NCBI GenBank assembly: GCA_964368815.1
Contig: CAYJDA010000002.1
Span: forward strand, 1 to 64,000
DNA: 64,000 nt
Direction of reading: 5' to 3'
Origin: CAYJBH01 sp964368815
Lineage (GTDB): Bacteria; Bacillota; Clostridia; Oscillospirales; Ruminococcaceae
Positions 1-7,738 of this stretch are shown piece by piece. The notes beneath the pieces were generated by a model that worked only from the letters and a program-made list of their open reading frames with translations, was not told the DNA's origin and made no database searches. How positions within the stretch are numbered: the stretch's first letter is position 1; every line of letters begins with the position of its first letter. The translations under genes were made by a program, and so were the position numbers.

Positions 1-19
1 ACATTTGTGGGGGAGGGTA

Positions 20-94
20 CCGGGAGGGGATGCATCCCCTCTCGGGGCTGTCGAACTTTTTCGACAGCCTGAATCTCCGGCTACGCCGGAGATT
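20..94. repeat. Three stacked perfect or near-perfect hairpins downstream of the RACo-like gene
   Basis: Three inverted repeats follow one another. The first has arms at 20-30 and 35-45 around a TGCA loop, with one G-T pair. The second has arms at 46-54 and 61-69 (GGCTGTCGA / TCGACAGCC). The third has arms at 72-81 and 85-94 (AATCTCCGGC / GCCGGAGATT). They lie just past the stop of the minus-strand operon. They could end transcription or protect the 3' end, but no long T-run follows on the minus strand. The CTGTCGA arm recurs at 31632-31658. Confidence 0.6.
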
Positions 95-96
95 AT

Positions 97-1596
97 TTAA
101 AACATCATGTTATCTACATATGCATCCATAAAAACAGGATCGGTTGAATTTTCGTATGTGGTTGCATCGTCTGCCATTTCTTGCGTTGTTTGCCAAAGCT
201 GTTTTGCAAGTAAAAGCATGGAAGCACCGGAAAGTGCTGCATTGCCTAAAACCTCAGCCTTATTAACAAGCTCTGTTGGAATAAGTCCTATTTTTGCAGC
301 GTTTTTAATGTTGATATTGCTGCCGAATCCTCCGGCGATATAAAGCTTTTTAACATCGCTAATTCCTATATCGGCACGTGCTAAAAGAGCTTCAATCCCA
401 GCGGCAAGCGATGCTTTTGCAAGCTGAACCATCCTTATGTCTTTCTGGGTGAACAGCACTTCTTCGGTAAAGGCATAGTCGTCCTCTAAAAGCCCCGTTT
501 CGTCTAACACCTCGGTGGTTAGTAAACAAGCAATAAGGTCGATAACTCCGCTTCCGCATATGCCTATGGGTTCAACTCCGCCCAAAACCTCCGGAACAAT
601 TTCATCGTTTATAATTCCAACACGGTAAACAGCCCCCGTTTTTCCCATCATTCCGCTGCTTAGGGTTGCTCCTTCAAATGCGGGACCCATGGCGGTAGAA
701 CAGCAATATAGCTTTTCTTCATGCCAAAGTGCAAGCTCACCGTTTGTTCCTATATCGGTAAGCAGTGCCGTTTCTGTATCATTGCAGATTCCGCTTGCAA
801 GAATAGCGGTAGTAATGTCGGCTCCGATAAATGCAGATATACAGCGTGGAAGATAGACCTCAGCGGACGGACAACACTCGAAAAATCCACGTTCAAGTTT
901 TTCTCCAAATAGTCTGTCGGCTTCAAAAGGGGCATGAGACAGCGGCTCGGGATCGTGGTTCATAAGTAAATATAGCATGGTAGTATTGCCGGTAACTACC
1001 ATCATATCAATGTCGTTACAATTAATATTAGCTTCCTGTATCAGCTCCTGCGTAAGTTCACAAATTCCCTTTTTAATACACTCAGAAAGCTGTTTGCCCT
1101 CGCCTGCAAGGCTGTGTTCCATTCTGGAAATTACATCAGCACCAAAGGAGGACTGGGGGTTTTTATTGCTCGCCTCGGCTAATAGTGCTTTATCATTGTA
1201 AAGTTGCAGTGCAAGGGTAGTAGTTCCTATATCCACCGAAATCCCGTATTTATTAAAAGAAGGATTTCGCTCAAATTCCGGCATAAAGCCGCCTATGCTA
1301 ACCGAAACTTCCCCTTCGTTTTGCGGCAAAATTTCACAATTTCCCATAACATAACAACAACATGCAAGACGAACACCTGAACTACGTTGGTGTTCGCTAA
1401 GCAAAATCATCTCTTCGTTAGTTGGGTCGGACAATTCACCTCTTATTGTTACCAAGCACTTGCCACATCTGCGCTTACCGGCACAGGGCTGATCAAAGTG
1501 GTCGTGCAGTTCAAGTACTTCACCGAGGAGACTGCCCTTTTCACAGCTAACAACTCCATCCGCAGTTATTATTTCAACCTTCATAATTTGTTGCAC
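97..1596 (-). CDS. RACo-like corrinoid activation protein (2Fe-2S ferredoxin + DUF4445/ASKHA domain)
   Basis: Likely ATP-dependent reductive activator that returns inactive Co(II) corrinoid protein to Co(I). The N-terminus is a plant-type 2Fe-2S ferredoxin domain with C38, C44, C47 and a C79-C81 cluster. The remainder (from about residue 110) is an ASKHA ATPase-like region with GISVDIGTTTLALQL, DIGTNGELAL and IAGGFGSNINI motifs. The length of 499 aa is somewhat shorter than well-studied RACo proteins, and I see little linker between the two parts. It is the last gene of the corrinoid operon. The start shown is GTG at 1596; an ATG at 1584 (MKVEIITADG) is equally possible, because the AAAGGA site lies only 2-3 bases from the GTG and about 14 from the ATG. 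Confidence 0.88.
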   Translation of the reverse strand: MQQIMKVEIITADGVVSCEKGSLLGEVLELHDHFDQPCAGKRRCGKCLVTIRGELSDPTNEEMILLSEHQRSSGVRLACCCYVMGNCEILPQNEGEVSVSIGGFMPEFERNPSFNKYGISVDIGTTTLALQLYNDKALLAEASNKNPQSSFGADVISRMEHSLAGEGKQLSECIKKGICELTQELIQEANINCNDIDMMVVTGNTTMLYLLMNHDPEPLSHAPFEADRLFGEKLERGFFECCPSAEVYLPRCISAFIGADITTAILASGICNDTETALLTDIGTNGELALWHEEKLYCCSTAMGPAFEGATLSSGMMGKTGAVYRVGIINDEIVPEVLGGVEPIGICGSGVIDLIACLLTTEVLDETGLLEDDYAFTEEVLFTQKDIRMVQLAKASLAAGIEALLARADIGISDVKKLYIAGGFGSNINIKNAAKIGLIPTELVNKAEVLGNAALSGASMLLLAKQLWQTTQEMADDATTYENSTDPVFMDAYVDNMMF

Positions 1597-1611
1597 GTTC
1601 CTTTCTGATTG

Positions 1612-2508
1612 CTACACCTCTTTTTTTATAAGATTGGGGTACCATTCCATCGCAGTAGTAACAGCTTTACGTAGCGGCATCCCTTTGCCGGCTAAAAGAA
1701 CAAGCTGTCCCTTTGCTTCGCCTTTCCAAGGTGATATAGATATTTGTGGGCCGGTACAGTCTACAAGCATTGCACCATCACTCGTCATAATAAAACCCTT
1801 TATGCGATAACTACTTTCGGTTAAATATGCTATACATCTTTCGAGTTGTTGAAAGGATATTTTTGAATCAATTAGTAGTGTTACTTTTTGAAGAGTTATA
1901 TCCGGAGAACAAAGAACCTCGTCTAAAGAAATATCGGCAGATAGTAGAGATAGCCATTCAGGTAGCATCTCGCCATAGCTGCAGTGCTTTATCTTAGCTG
2001 CGGGGTTTGCTTGTGCTATTAGATCTTCTGTTTGTTTTATCTGCTCCTCGCTTGCAAGGTCAACTTTGTTTATTAAAACAAGGGAGGAAACAGCAAGCTG
2101 ACGGCGGCTAACCTCGGCAGTAGAAAACACCTTAATAAGCCTTGCCGCATCGGCAAGACAGATGCTCCCCTTATAGTTTATCATTAAAAAGTCGGAAAGA
2201 ACCTTGCGAACATTAGTAGGGTCGGAAAGTCCGCTAGCCTCGGTTATAATAATATCCGGCTGTGCTTTTATTGCATTATGAAGCTCTGATTCAAATTTAT
2301 CAAGCCGGCAGGCGCAAAAAATTGAACCGTTATTTATCTCGGCAAGAGCCAATCCAAGCTCTTTAACGAGTTCGCCATCAACGCCCTGACTTCCAAACTC
2401 GTTAATTATTAGGTAGATGCGGCGGTCAGAAAACTGCCGCACCAACCTTTTTAAAAATGTGGTTTTACCTGCTCCGAGAAAGCCGGTAACAAGATAAAAA
2501 TCTATCAT
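1612..2508 (-). CDS. CobW/COG0523-family P-loop GTPase
   Basis: GTPase of the CobW/HypB/UreG type, a family that delivers or handles metals and cofactors. Visible motifs are the Walker A loop GFLGAGKTT near residue 9, the ITEASGLSDP segment near 90, and the LINKVDLAS guanine-specificity motif near 145. The family's CxCC metal-binding motif is reduced here to FCAC. The C-terminal 100 residues resemble the CobW C-terminal domain only weakly. Its ATG shares one base with the stop codon of the URO-D fusion (TAATG), so the two are probably translationally coupled. By context I infer a role in assembling or reactivating the corrinoid methyltransferase; a specific metal cannot be named. Confidence 0.85.
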   Translation of the reverse strand: MIDFYLVTGFLGAGKTTFLKRLVRQFSDRRIYLIINEFGSQGVDGELVKELGLALAEINNGSIFCACRLDKFESELHNAIKAQPDIIITEASGLSDPTNVRKVLSDFLMINYKGSICLADAARLIKVFSTAEVSRRQLAVSSLVLINKVDLASEEQIKQTEDLIAQANPAAKIKHCSYGEMLPEWLSLLSADISLDEVLCSPDITLQKVTLLIDSKISFQQLERCIAYLTESSYRIKGFIMTSDGAMLVDCTGPQISISPWKGEAKGQLVLLAGKGMPLRKAVTTAMEWYPNLIKKEV

Positions 2509-3866
2509 TACAGGTATTTGTTAATTGCAGTCTCAAGTTCCTCTTTAGAAGGAATAATGGACGAAAATTGTAGCTCACCGTTGATATAGATGGATGGAAG
2601 ATTAGAAACACCCATTTTTTTGCATCGAACAATGTTTTCCTTATAGATAAATTTATGTTCCACAACATCAATTTTATCGCCATAGCTTTCCTTTGCAATG
2701 TCGGCAGCGCCCATCATATAGGTGCAGGCAGCGCAGGTGGCGCTATCAAGTGTTAAAACCTCCACCAGGGGTTTTGTAAGTGAGGAGTAGTCCGGAAGCT
2801 CAACATCAACATCAAGGTCACCGGCAACATAATTTTTAACCATTTCGGATACCATTTCGGTATCTAATACAGCCTGTGCGGCACCAATAGTGTTTTCCAC
2901 CGGAACATCGTAGGGCATGTCACAGCCGGGAGCTACTATAAAGTTTTTATATTCCGAAAGCTTTGCAAGCATATCAACAACATACTTCATGTTATCCTGT
3001 TGTGAACCGTGAAGCATTACCGAGGTAAGCGGAATATTGCCGCCGATAACAATATTGTAGCGGTCGCATATTTCCTTTGCAGCCATAATGTCAACATTCT
3101 CGTCAACACTTATGGAATCAGGGTTAGTTTGGCACATTACGTCTATATTTCGTGTTGCATTACCGCAAACGAAGAATGAAGAATAAACCTTCTTTTCGTT
3201 ACGAAGATAGTCGAACATTTCGGTATAAGGTTTTGTTAAAAACTCTTCAAAATGGTCAGAAGATATCTGAGAAACCAGAGGATCAACCACTGCAATTATG
3301 TCCATTCCGGCGTCGATATACATGTCGGCAACTTTTAAAGCCGCTTTTTTACAAAAGTCAAGCAGTTCGATTACATATTCGTCGTCATCGAACATATCCA
3401 TAAAAATGTCGTTACCGCGAAGATGGCTTGCAAGTGTAAATGGACCACAGATAATTCCATATAGTGCGGTTGTATCGCCAACCTCTTTTTTAAGGCGGCG
3501 CATACCGGAAAGAACCATGGGCAGACGTCCACTTTGCTCGGTGGGTAGGGTGCATTCGCAGGGAACGGTCATTGTTTCGGCAAGTGGGTGTGAAGATACA
3601 CTTGGGGGGCAATCCTTTGCCCAGCGCAGCTCACAGCCAAGGATTTCGGCCTCTATTTGCAGGTCGAACATAACCGGCTGGCCATCCGGCTTGTAAAGTT
3701 TGTTTACCTCTAATAGTGCATTAACCATGCTATCTTCATCGGATAGAAATTTTTCGGCATCTACGCCTGTTAGCAGTCCGGCATGAACTCCGGCAAAAGG
3801 AACCCAGGGTGCGCGAGGTGTAGTTTTATGGTCTAAGGTTGCAAAAAGCAGTTCTTTGGGTGTCAT
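2508..3866 (-). CDS. URO-D-family methyltransferase fused to a C-terminal thioredoxin-like domain
   Basis: Residues 1 to about 345 are a uroporphyrinogen-decarboxylase-type barrel of the MtaA/MtbA corrinoid methyltransferase group, not heme URO-D. Two of the expected zinc-ligand cysteines are visible: C234 in FFVCG and C315 in VAPGC. The usual His of the family H-x-C motif is F232 here. Residues from about 365 to 452 form a separate thioredoxin-like domain with C378-AA-C381 and a likely cis-proline in SNLPSIYING. The gene follows the corrinoid-protein gene after a 221-base gap and overlaps the CobW gene. It probably moves a methyl group to or from the corrinoid protein; the substrate is unknown. 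Confidence 0.85.
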   Translation of the reverse strand: MTPKELLFATLDHKTTPRAPWVPFAGVHAGLLTGVDAEKFLSDEDSMVNALLEVNKLYKPDGQPVMFDLQIEAEILGCELRWAKDCPPSVSSHPLAETMTVPCECTLPTEQSGRLPMVLSGMRRLKKEVGDTTALYGIICGPFTLASHLRGNDIFMDMFDDDEYVIELLDFCKKAALKVADMYIDAGMDIIAVVDPLVSQISSDHFEEFLTKPYTEMFDYLRNEKKVYSSFFVCGNATRNIDVMCQTNPDSISVDENVDIMAAKEICDRYNIVIGGNIPLTSVMLHGSQQDNMKYVVDMLAKLSEYKNFIVAPGCDMPYDVPVENTIGAAQAVLDTEMVSEMVKNYVAGDLDVDVELPDYSSLTKPLVEVLTLDSATCAACTYMMGAADIAKESYGDKIDVVEHKFIYKENIVRCKKMGVSNLPSIYINGELQFSSIIPSKEELETAINKYL

Positions 3867-3961
3867 TGTATATATTCCTTTCAGATTTGTTTATTAGTGT
3901 TACCTTACCTATTTTTGGACACAGAAACCCGTCCCACGGTGAGAAAAATCGCCGGGGTCAG

Positions 3962-4058
3962 CCTTGCGAGGGAGGTGTTGACAAACAAAGGTTTTGCCGC
4001 CGCTTATTGCGAAGCCGACTTTGTCAACAGCTCCGTGAGGGGGTCCCCCCTCGCAAGG
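3962..4058. repeat. Long interrupted inverted repeat in the 221-base gap between corrinoid-protein and URO-D genes
   Basis: Outer arms CCTTGCGAGGG (3962-3972) and CCCTCGCAAGG (4048-4058) pair perfectly. Inner arms TGTTGACAAA (3976-3985) and TTTGTCAACA (4020-4029) also pair perfectly. About 34 bases form the tip and a G/C-rich bulge lies on one side. The block is richer in G+C than its neighbours. No ORF is supported in 3867-4087. It may be a miniature mobile element, an mRNA-stabilising fold between operon genes, or a partial terminator. Confidence 0.65.
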
Positions 4059-4087
4059 TGATATTAATATTTATTTGACTGTAAAGG

Positions 4088-4726
4088 TTATGCGCCTTTG
4101 CAGATTTCTACTGCTGCATCGGCAGCACTTGCTGCATCGGAGGTATATTTATCAGCACCTATCTGCTGGCAGTATGCATCGGTTACCGGTGCACCACCAA
4201 TCATAATGCTAACCTTATCACGAAGACCGGATTCCTCAAGAGCCTTAACTACATCAGCCATTACGCCCATGGTGGTTGTAAGTAATGCACTACAGCAGAT
4301 TATATCGCAGTTTTCATCTCTTGCAGTATTAACAAATGTTTCGGGAGATACATCTGTTCCGAGGTCAACAACTTCAAGTCCTTTACCTTCCATCATCATC
4401 TTAACAAGGTTTTTTCCTATATCATGAAGGTCGCCCTTAACAGTTCCTATGCAAACCTTACCGTTTGCCTTAACGCCGGATTCTGCAAGAAGTGGTTTTA
4501 GCAAAGTAGCACCCATGTTCATTGCACGTGCGGCAACCAAAACTTCCGGTACAAATATTTCGTTGTTTTTAAATTTTTCGCCAATTATGCTCATTCCGGA
4601 AAGCAAGCCTTCGTCAAGAATTACCTTTGCGTCTATTCCCTCATCGATTGCCTGTTGAACCATAGTCTTAACGTCTTTAGCTTTACCCTTTTGTAACATT
4701 TCTGAAATCTGTTGTAATAGTTCCAT
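4088..4726 (-). CDS. Corrinoid (cobalamin-binding) protein, MtbC/MtaC-type
   Basis: Carrier of the methyl group on a bound corrinoid. A helical cap domain (about residues 1-85) is followed by a Rossmann-like B12-binding domain. The cobalt-ligand motif D99-x-H101-x-x-G104 lies in KGDLHDIGKN, followed by the SALLTTTM and GGAPVT nucleotide-loop motifs. An open reading frame continues upstream to 4873, but the family start is MELLQQ at 4726, with GGAG ten bases upstream; the longer frame would cross the divergent promoter. The 212 aa length is normal. It is the first gene of the operon and the likely partner of the URO-D fusion protein and the RACo-like protein. Confidence 0.9.
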   Translation of the reverse strand: MELLQQISEMLQKGKAKDVKTMVQQAIDEGIDAKVILDEGLLSGMSIIGEKFKNNEIFVPEVLVAARAMNMGATLLKPLLAESGVKANGKVCIGTVKGDLHDIGKNLVKMMMEGKGLEVVDLGTDVSPETFVNTARDENCDIICCSALLTTTMGVMADVVKALEESGLRDKVSIMIGGAPVTDAYCQQIGADKYTSDAASAADAAVEICKGA

Positions 4727-4784
4727 GATTGTTATACTCCGTTTAATTCGTGCTACTATAATACTATTATTTTTTAATAATATC

Positions 4785-4813
4785 TTGCAATTATCGATAC
4801 ATTTTGGTAAAAT
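4785..4813 (+). promoter_or_regulatory. Sigma-A-type promoter for the PocR/AraC regulator
   Basis: TTGCAA at 4785-4790 and TAAAAT at 4808-4813 are separated by exactly 17 bases, and the GTG start lies at 4852. TTGCAA is its own reverse complement, so it could also act as a -35 for the divergent corrinoid operon, with TAGTAT (minus strand, 4761-4766) at 18-base spacing; that second use is weaker. Confidence 0.55.
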
Positions 4814-4839
4814 TATGACATGATATTTAAATTTTACCA
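4805..4839. promoter_or_regulatory. Inverted repeat overlapping the regulator -10, possible operator
   Basis: TGGTAAAATT (4805-4814) and AATTTTACCA (4830-4839) are perfect 10-base inverted copies with 15 bases between them. The left arm covers the -10 element of the regulator promoter. This fits an autoregulatory operator, or a hairpin in the 5' leader. AraC proteins more often use direct repeats, so the binding protein is uncertain. Confidence 0.45.
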
Positions 4840-4851
4840 TTTGAGGATAGT

Positions 4852-6081
4852 GTGGATATAATAAATATAGCAAGAGAGTGTGCTGACGCCTTTAACAAGG
4901 CAAGTGGAATAGGCTGTACAGTAACCGATAATTCTGATAATAACATAGCTGAATATGGGTACGGTATACGAAGTTGCGAGCTTTGTAATGTTATGGGAAA
5001 CAGCAAAGCAAGATGTGATGATGCGCATGCCTACGGAATGAACGAAGCGGAACGGTTTGGCGGAAGATATATTTACTACTGCCCTATGGGTCTTGTTTGT
5101 TTTGTTTCACCCATACAGGGCGAGCTATATGCAGCGGCAAGAATAACGGCAGGTCCTTTTTTTATGGTTGAGCGAGATGATTATATCGAGTGTGAAATGG
5201 AGAGCCTTTCAAATAGCAGCAAAAAAGAAGCAACGATGGTTGCTTCTAAAATACCGGTTGTACCTCCGGAAAGGATTGAACACCTATCAAAGCTTCTTTT
5301 CATGTCGGCAAGCTATATGAACAACAAGCTATCGATTGATATGTTTAACGATAGAATGCAATCTCAACAGATACAGGAAAAAATAGGCGGTTATATTCAT
5401 CAGCTAAAGGGGGAGGAGCCGGCAAGCTATCCCATGGAGAAAGAGAAAGCACTGCTAAAGGCGGTAGAAAAGGGCGACAAAGCTTTAGCGCAGGACTTGT
5501 TGAACCAACTCCTTGGGCATATTATGTTTTCTACCGGCTATGATTTTCAGCAAATTAAAGCAAGAACATATGGGCTTATGGTTCTTATAGGACGCTCTGC
5601 CACCGATGCCGGAGCCGATCCTGAATATGCGCTCTCGGTGGGTGATGAGGGGCTTAAGGCTATCTCAAACTTTGAAAGCGGAGAACAGCTTTGTCTTTGG
5701 CTATCCAAAACGGCGAATTCCCTGATGGATAAAATATTTAGATATCGTGAAGCCCCACATGCCGCAATTATAAGAAGATGTACTGAATATATCGAAAAAA
5801 ATTATCAAGAACCTATAACATTGCAGAGTATGTCTAACGTTATATATCTATCCCAGGCGTATATATCCAGAATTTTTCGAAAAGAAACAGGTTACAGCTT
5901 TACCGATTTTCTCAACAGAATGAGGGTGGAGCGCAGTAAGGAGCTGCTGCGAAGTCAGAGTATTAGAATTGCAGACATTGCCGCGGCGGTAGGCTTTGAG
6001 GATCAGAGCTATTTCACCAAGGTTTTTAAACGACACACAGGAATAACCCCCGGACACTATCGTGAAAGAATAGGGGGGTAA
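4852..6081 (+). CDS. PocR-domain AraC-family transcriptional regulator
   Basis: The N-terminal PocR sensory domain (about residues 1-165) carries a conserved cysteine set, C42, C45, C55, C77 and C83. The family is often found next to cobalamin or propanediol genes. A middle helical region (about 170-290) is followed by two AraC-type helix-turn-helix motifs over the last 100 residues (SLSQAYISRIFRKETGYS and IADIAAAVGFEDQSYFTKVFKR). The start is GTG, with GAGG seven bases upstream. It is divergent from the corrinoid operon, which it probably controls in response to a small ligand. It converges with the split response regulator, leaving only 16 bases between stops. Confidence 0.9.
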   Translation: MDIINIARECADAFNKASGIGCTVTDNSDNNIAEYGYGIRSCELCNVMGNSKARCDDAHAYGMNEAERFGGRYIYYCPMGLVCFVSPIQGELYAAARITAGPFFMVERDDYIECEMESLSNSSKKEATMVASKIPVVPPERIEHLSKLLFMSASYMNNKLSIDMFNDRMQSQQIQEKIGGYIHQLKGEEPASYPMEKEKALLKAVEKGDKALAQDLLNQLLGHIMFSTGYDFQQIKARTYGLMVLIGRSATDAGADPEYALSVGDEGLKAISNFESGEQLCLWLSKTANSLMDKIFRYREAPHAAIIRRCTEYIEKNYQEPITLQSMSNVIYLSQAYISRIFRKETGYSFTDFLNRMRVERSKELLRSQSIRIADIAAAVGFEDQSYFTKVFKRHTGITPGHYRERIGG

Positions 6082-6097
6082 CTGGCTATATACTCAA

Positions 6098-6631
6098 CTA
6101 AATATCAGTAGTTGCTTTAACGGTTTCACTCGGAAGCATCCCGAAATGTTTTTTATAGGCAACCGAAAAATAAGATATACTGTTTATGCCCACGTCGTAA
6201 CAAACAGAGGTTACAGACTTATTTGTTGTTTCTAAAAGCAGTTTAGCCTTTTCGAGTCGTTTTTCCATCAAAAACTCCCGAAAGCTTTTCCCTGCCATTT
6301 TTTTAAATACCCTACCGAAGTATATCGGATTGAGGTATAATGACTGAGCTACCTTAACAATAGACAGCTCGGTATCTGAAAGATTGTTATGTATAAAATC
6401 GACAGCCCTGGAAAGATAGTCGTCTTTATCCTGAATATTTTCGCTAATAATGAGGTTATCCAAATCATTTAAAACCGATTTTATTATTTTAAATAACATG
6501 TTACTCTGCATGTTGTTTTCAATGTGAGAAATGTTTTTAACAAAATCGATTAGACCTGTTTGGTCACTTCCATATTTTTCATACATACTTTCTAAAAAAA
6601 ATGGGTGCCTATCGCAAGCCTTGAGTAGCAA
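6098..6631 (-). CDS. C-terminal part of a frameshift-split YesN-like response regulator (AraC HTH)
   Basis: Encodes linker and two AraC-type helix-turn-helix units (SLYLNPIYFGRVFKKMAGKS and VCYDVGINSISYFSVAYKKHF). It has no receiver domain and only a TTG codon without a good ribosome site, so it is unlikely to be a natural separate gene. It overlaps the receiver-containing piece by 40 bases and is joined to it in the -1 frame at an 8-base T run (plus-strand A run 6594-6601). Restoring one T would give a single protein of about 530 aa, the usual length of YesN regulators. Confidence 0.85.
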   Translation of the reverse strand: MLLKACDRHPFFLESMYEKYGSDQTGLIDFVKNISHIENNMQSNMLFKIIKSVLNDLDNLIISENIQDKDDYLSRAVDFIHNNLSDTELSIVKVAQSLYLNPIYFGRVFKKMAGKSFREFLMEKRLEKAKLLLETTNKSVTSVCYDVGINSISYFSVAYKKHFGMLPSETVKATTDI

Positions 6632-7689
6632 AAATTAATAAAAGCTGTTTCAGAAGAGATAACGTTAATTTCGCTGTCGAACTCACTAATACAATCTTCT
6701 AATGCCTGCATGTCGTTTTTCATAATTGCTTTAAACACTCTTTGCTGAAAAACATAGGGATACTGTGTAAATTTCCCGCTTTTAATCTCAACATCGGTGT
6801 AAAGCAATATGTTTGGCATTTCCGGAACAAAGGAATACTCTATGCCGGCAAGAGATTGCCTTGCGGTTTTCTTTAACCCTTTAATGCCATCGCAAACTTC
6901 GCCGATATAAGCAAATAAATTTTCGTCTTCGTTTATTTCAGATGCACAGCTTCTAACATAGTCAGCAATGTTGCTAATGCTAAGCGAGCCTTTATTTCCA
7001 TAAACAATAAACAACACTCTGCCGTTATCCAGGTTCAACTTGATAGTTGGGTACCTGTCAGAAATTTCCTCGGCTATCATCAATTGCTGTAGCTCCCGTT
7101 TGAGCATAAATGGTTGTTCATCGTTAATTCCAAGGTCGATACAGATAGAACAATATTGATTGTCTTCATCTAAAATATCGGTTAGCTCACCTATAGATTC
7201 GATCAATGCCTTCTCGTCTAAGCTTCTAATAATATAGTTTCTTAGCCTGTTAGCAATGATAGCATCTTTATTTTTTTCAAGTAGTTCACCATAAAGCTGC
7301 TTGTTTTTTTTATCTTCAACAACCTTGTGTGCTCCCTTCATTACCTCTATAAACTCGTTATCATTAAACGGTTTAACAAGGTAGTTAAGAGCTCCGAGGT
7401 CGCATGCTTTCTTTGCAAACTCAAAATCTTGGTATGCACTCATAACAACAAAGGATGTTTTTAAATTAAGAGCGTTAACCTTCTCGATAAGCTCAAGACC
7501 ATCCATTTTTTTCATTTTAATGTCGGTAACAACCAGGTCTGGCTGTTTTTCTTTAATAACCTCAAACGCAGTTTCTGCATTAGTGGAACTACCTATGACC
7601 TCGAAGCCGGTGGCCTCCCAGTCATAGGTATTTATTAATCCCTGCAGTAGTATTTTTTCATCGTCTACAACCACTACCGAATAATTCAT
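6592..7689 (-). CDS. N-terminal part of the split YesN-like response regulator (receiver domain)
   Basis: A CheY-type receiver occupies residues 1-120: acidic pocket D9-D10, phosphoacceptor D56 in VVTDIKM, the VVMSAYQDF switch segment and the conserved lysine in YLVKPF. A long linker typical of YesN proteins follows. The frame ends abruptly at THFF-stop inside an 8-T run, before the DNA-binding domain. The kinase partner is probably the YesM-like protein of the same cluster. Either the gene is broken, the two frames are joined by slippage, or the read has lost a base in the homopolymer. Confidence 0.87.
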   Translation of the reverse strand: MNYSVVVVDDEKILLQGLINTYDWEATGFEVIGSSTNAETAFEVIKEKQPDLVVTDIKMKKMDGLELIEKVNALNLKTSFVVMSAYQDFEFAKKACDLGALNYLVKPFNDNEFIEVMKGAHKVVEDKKNKQLYGELLEKNKDAIIANRLRNYIIRSLDEKALIESIGELTDILDEDNQYCSICIDLGINDEQPFMLKRELQQLMIAEEISDRYPTIKLNLDNGRVLFIVYGNKGSLSISNIADYVRSCASEINEDENLFAYIGEVCDGIKGLKKTARQSLAGIEYSFVPEMPNILLYTDVEIKSGKFTQYPYVFQQRVFKAIMKNDMQALEDCISEFDSEINVISSETAFINFCYSRLAIGTHFF

Positions 7690-7738
7690 AAAACAACTTC
7701 CTTTGCCTTTGGTAAATATTAATACGGGACTATATTAA

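Noticed and set aside
2508..3866. Heme-pathway uroporphyrinogen decarboxylase (hemE)
   Set aside because: The corrinoid-operon context, the Cys positions and the fused thioredoxin-like domain fit MtaA-type methyltransferases, and no heme genes are present.
4088..4873. 261-aa version of the corrinoid protein
   Set aside because: The extra 49 residues are unlike the family, and the frame would run through the divergent promoter and into the regulator start.
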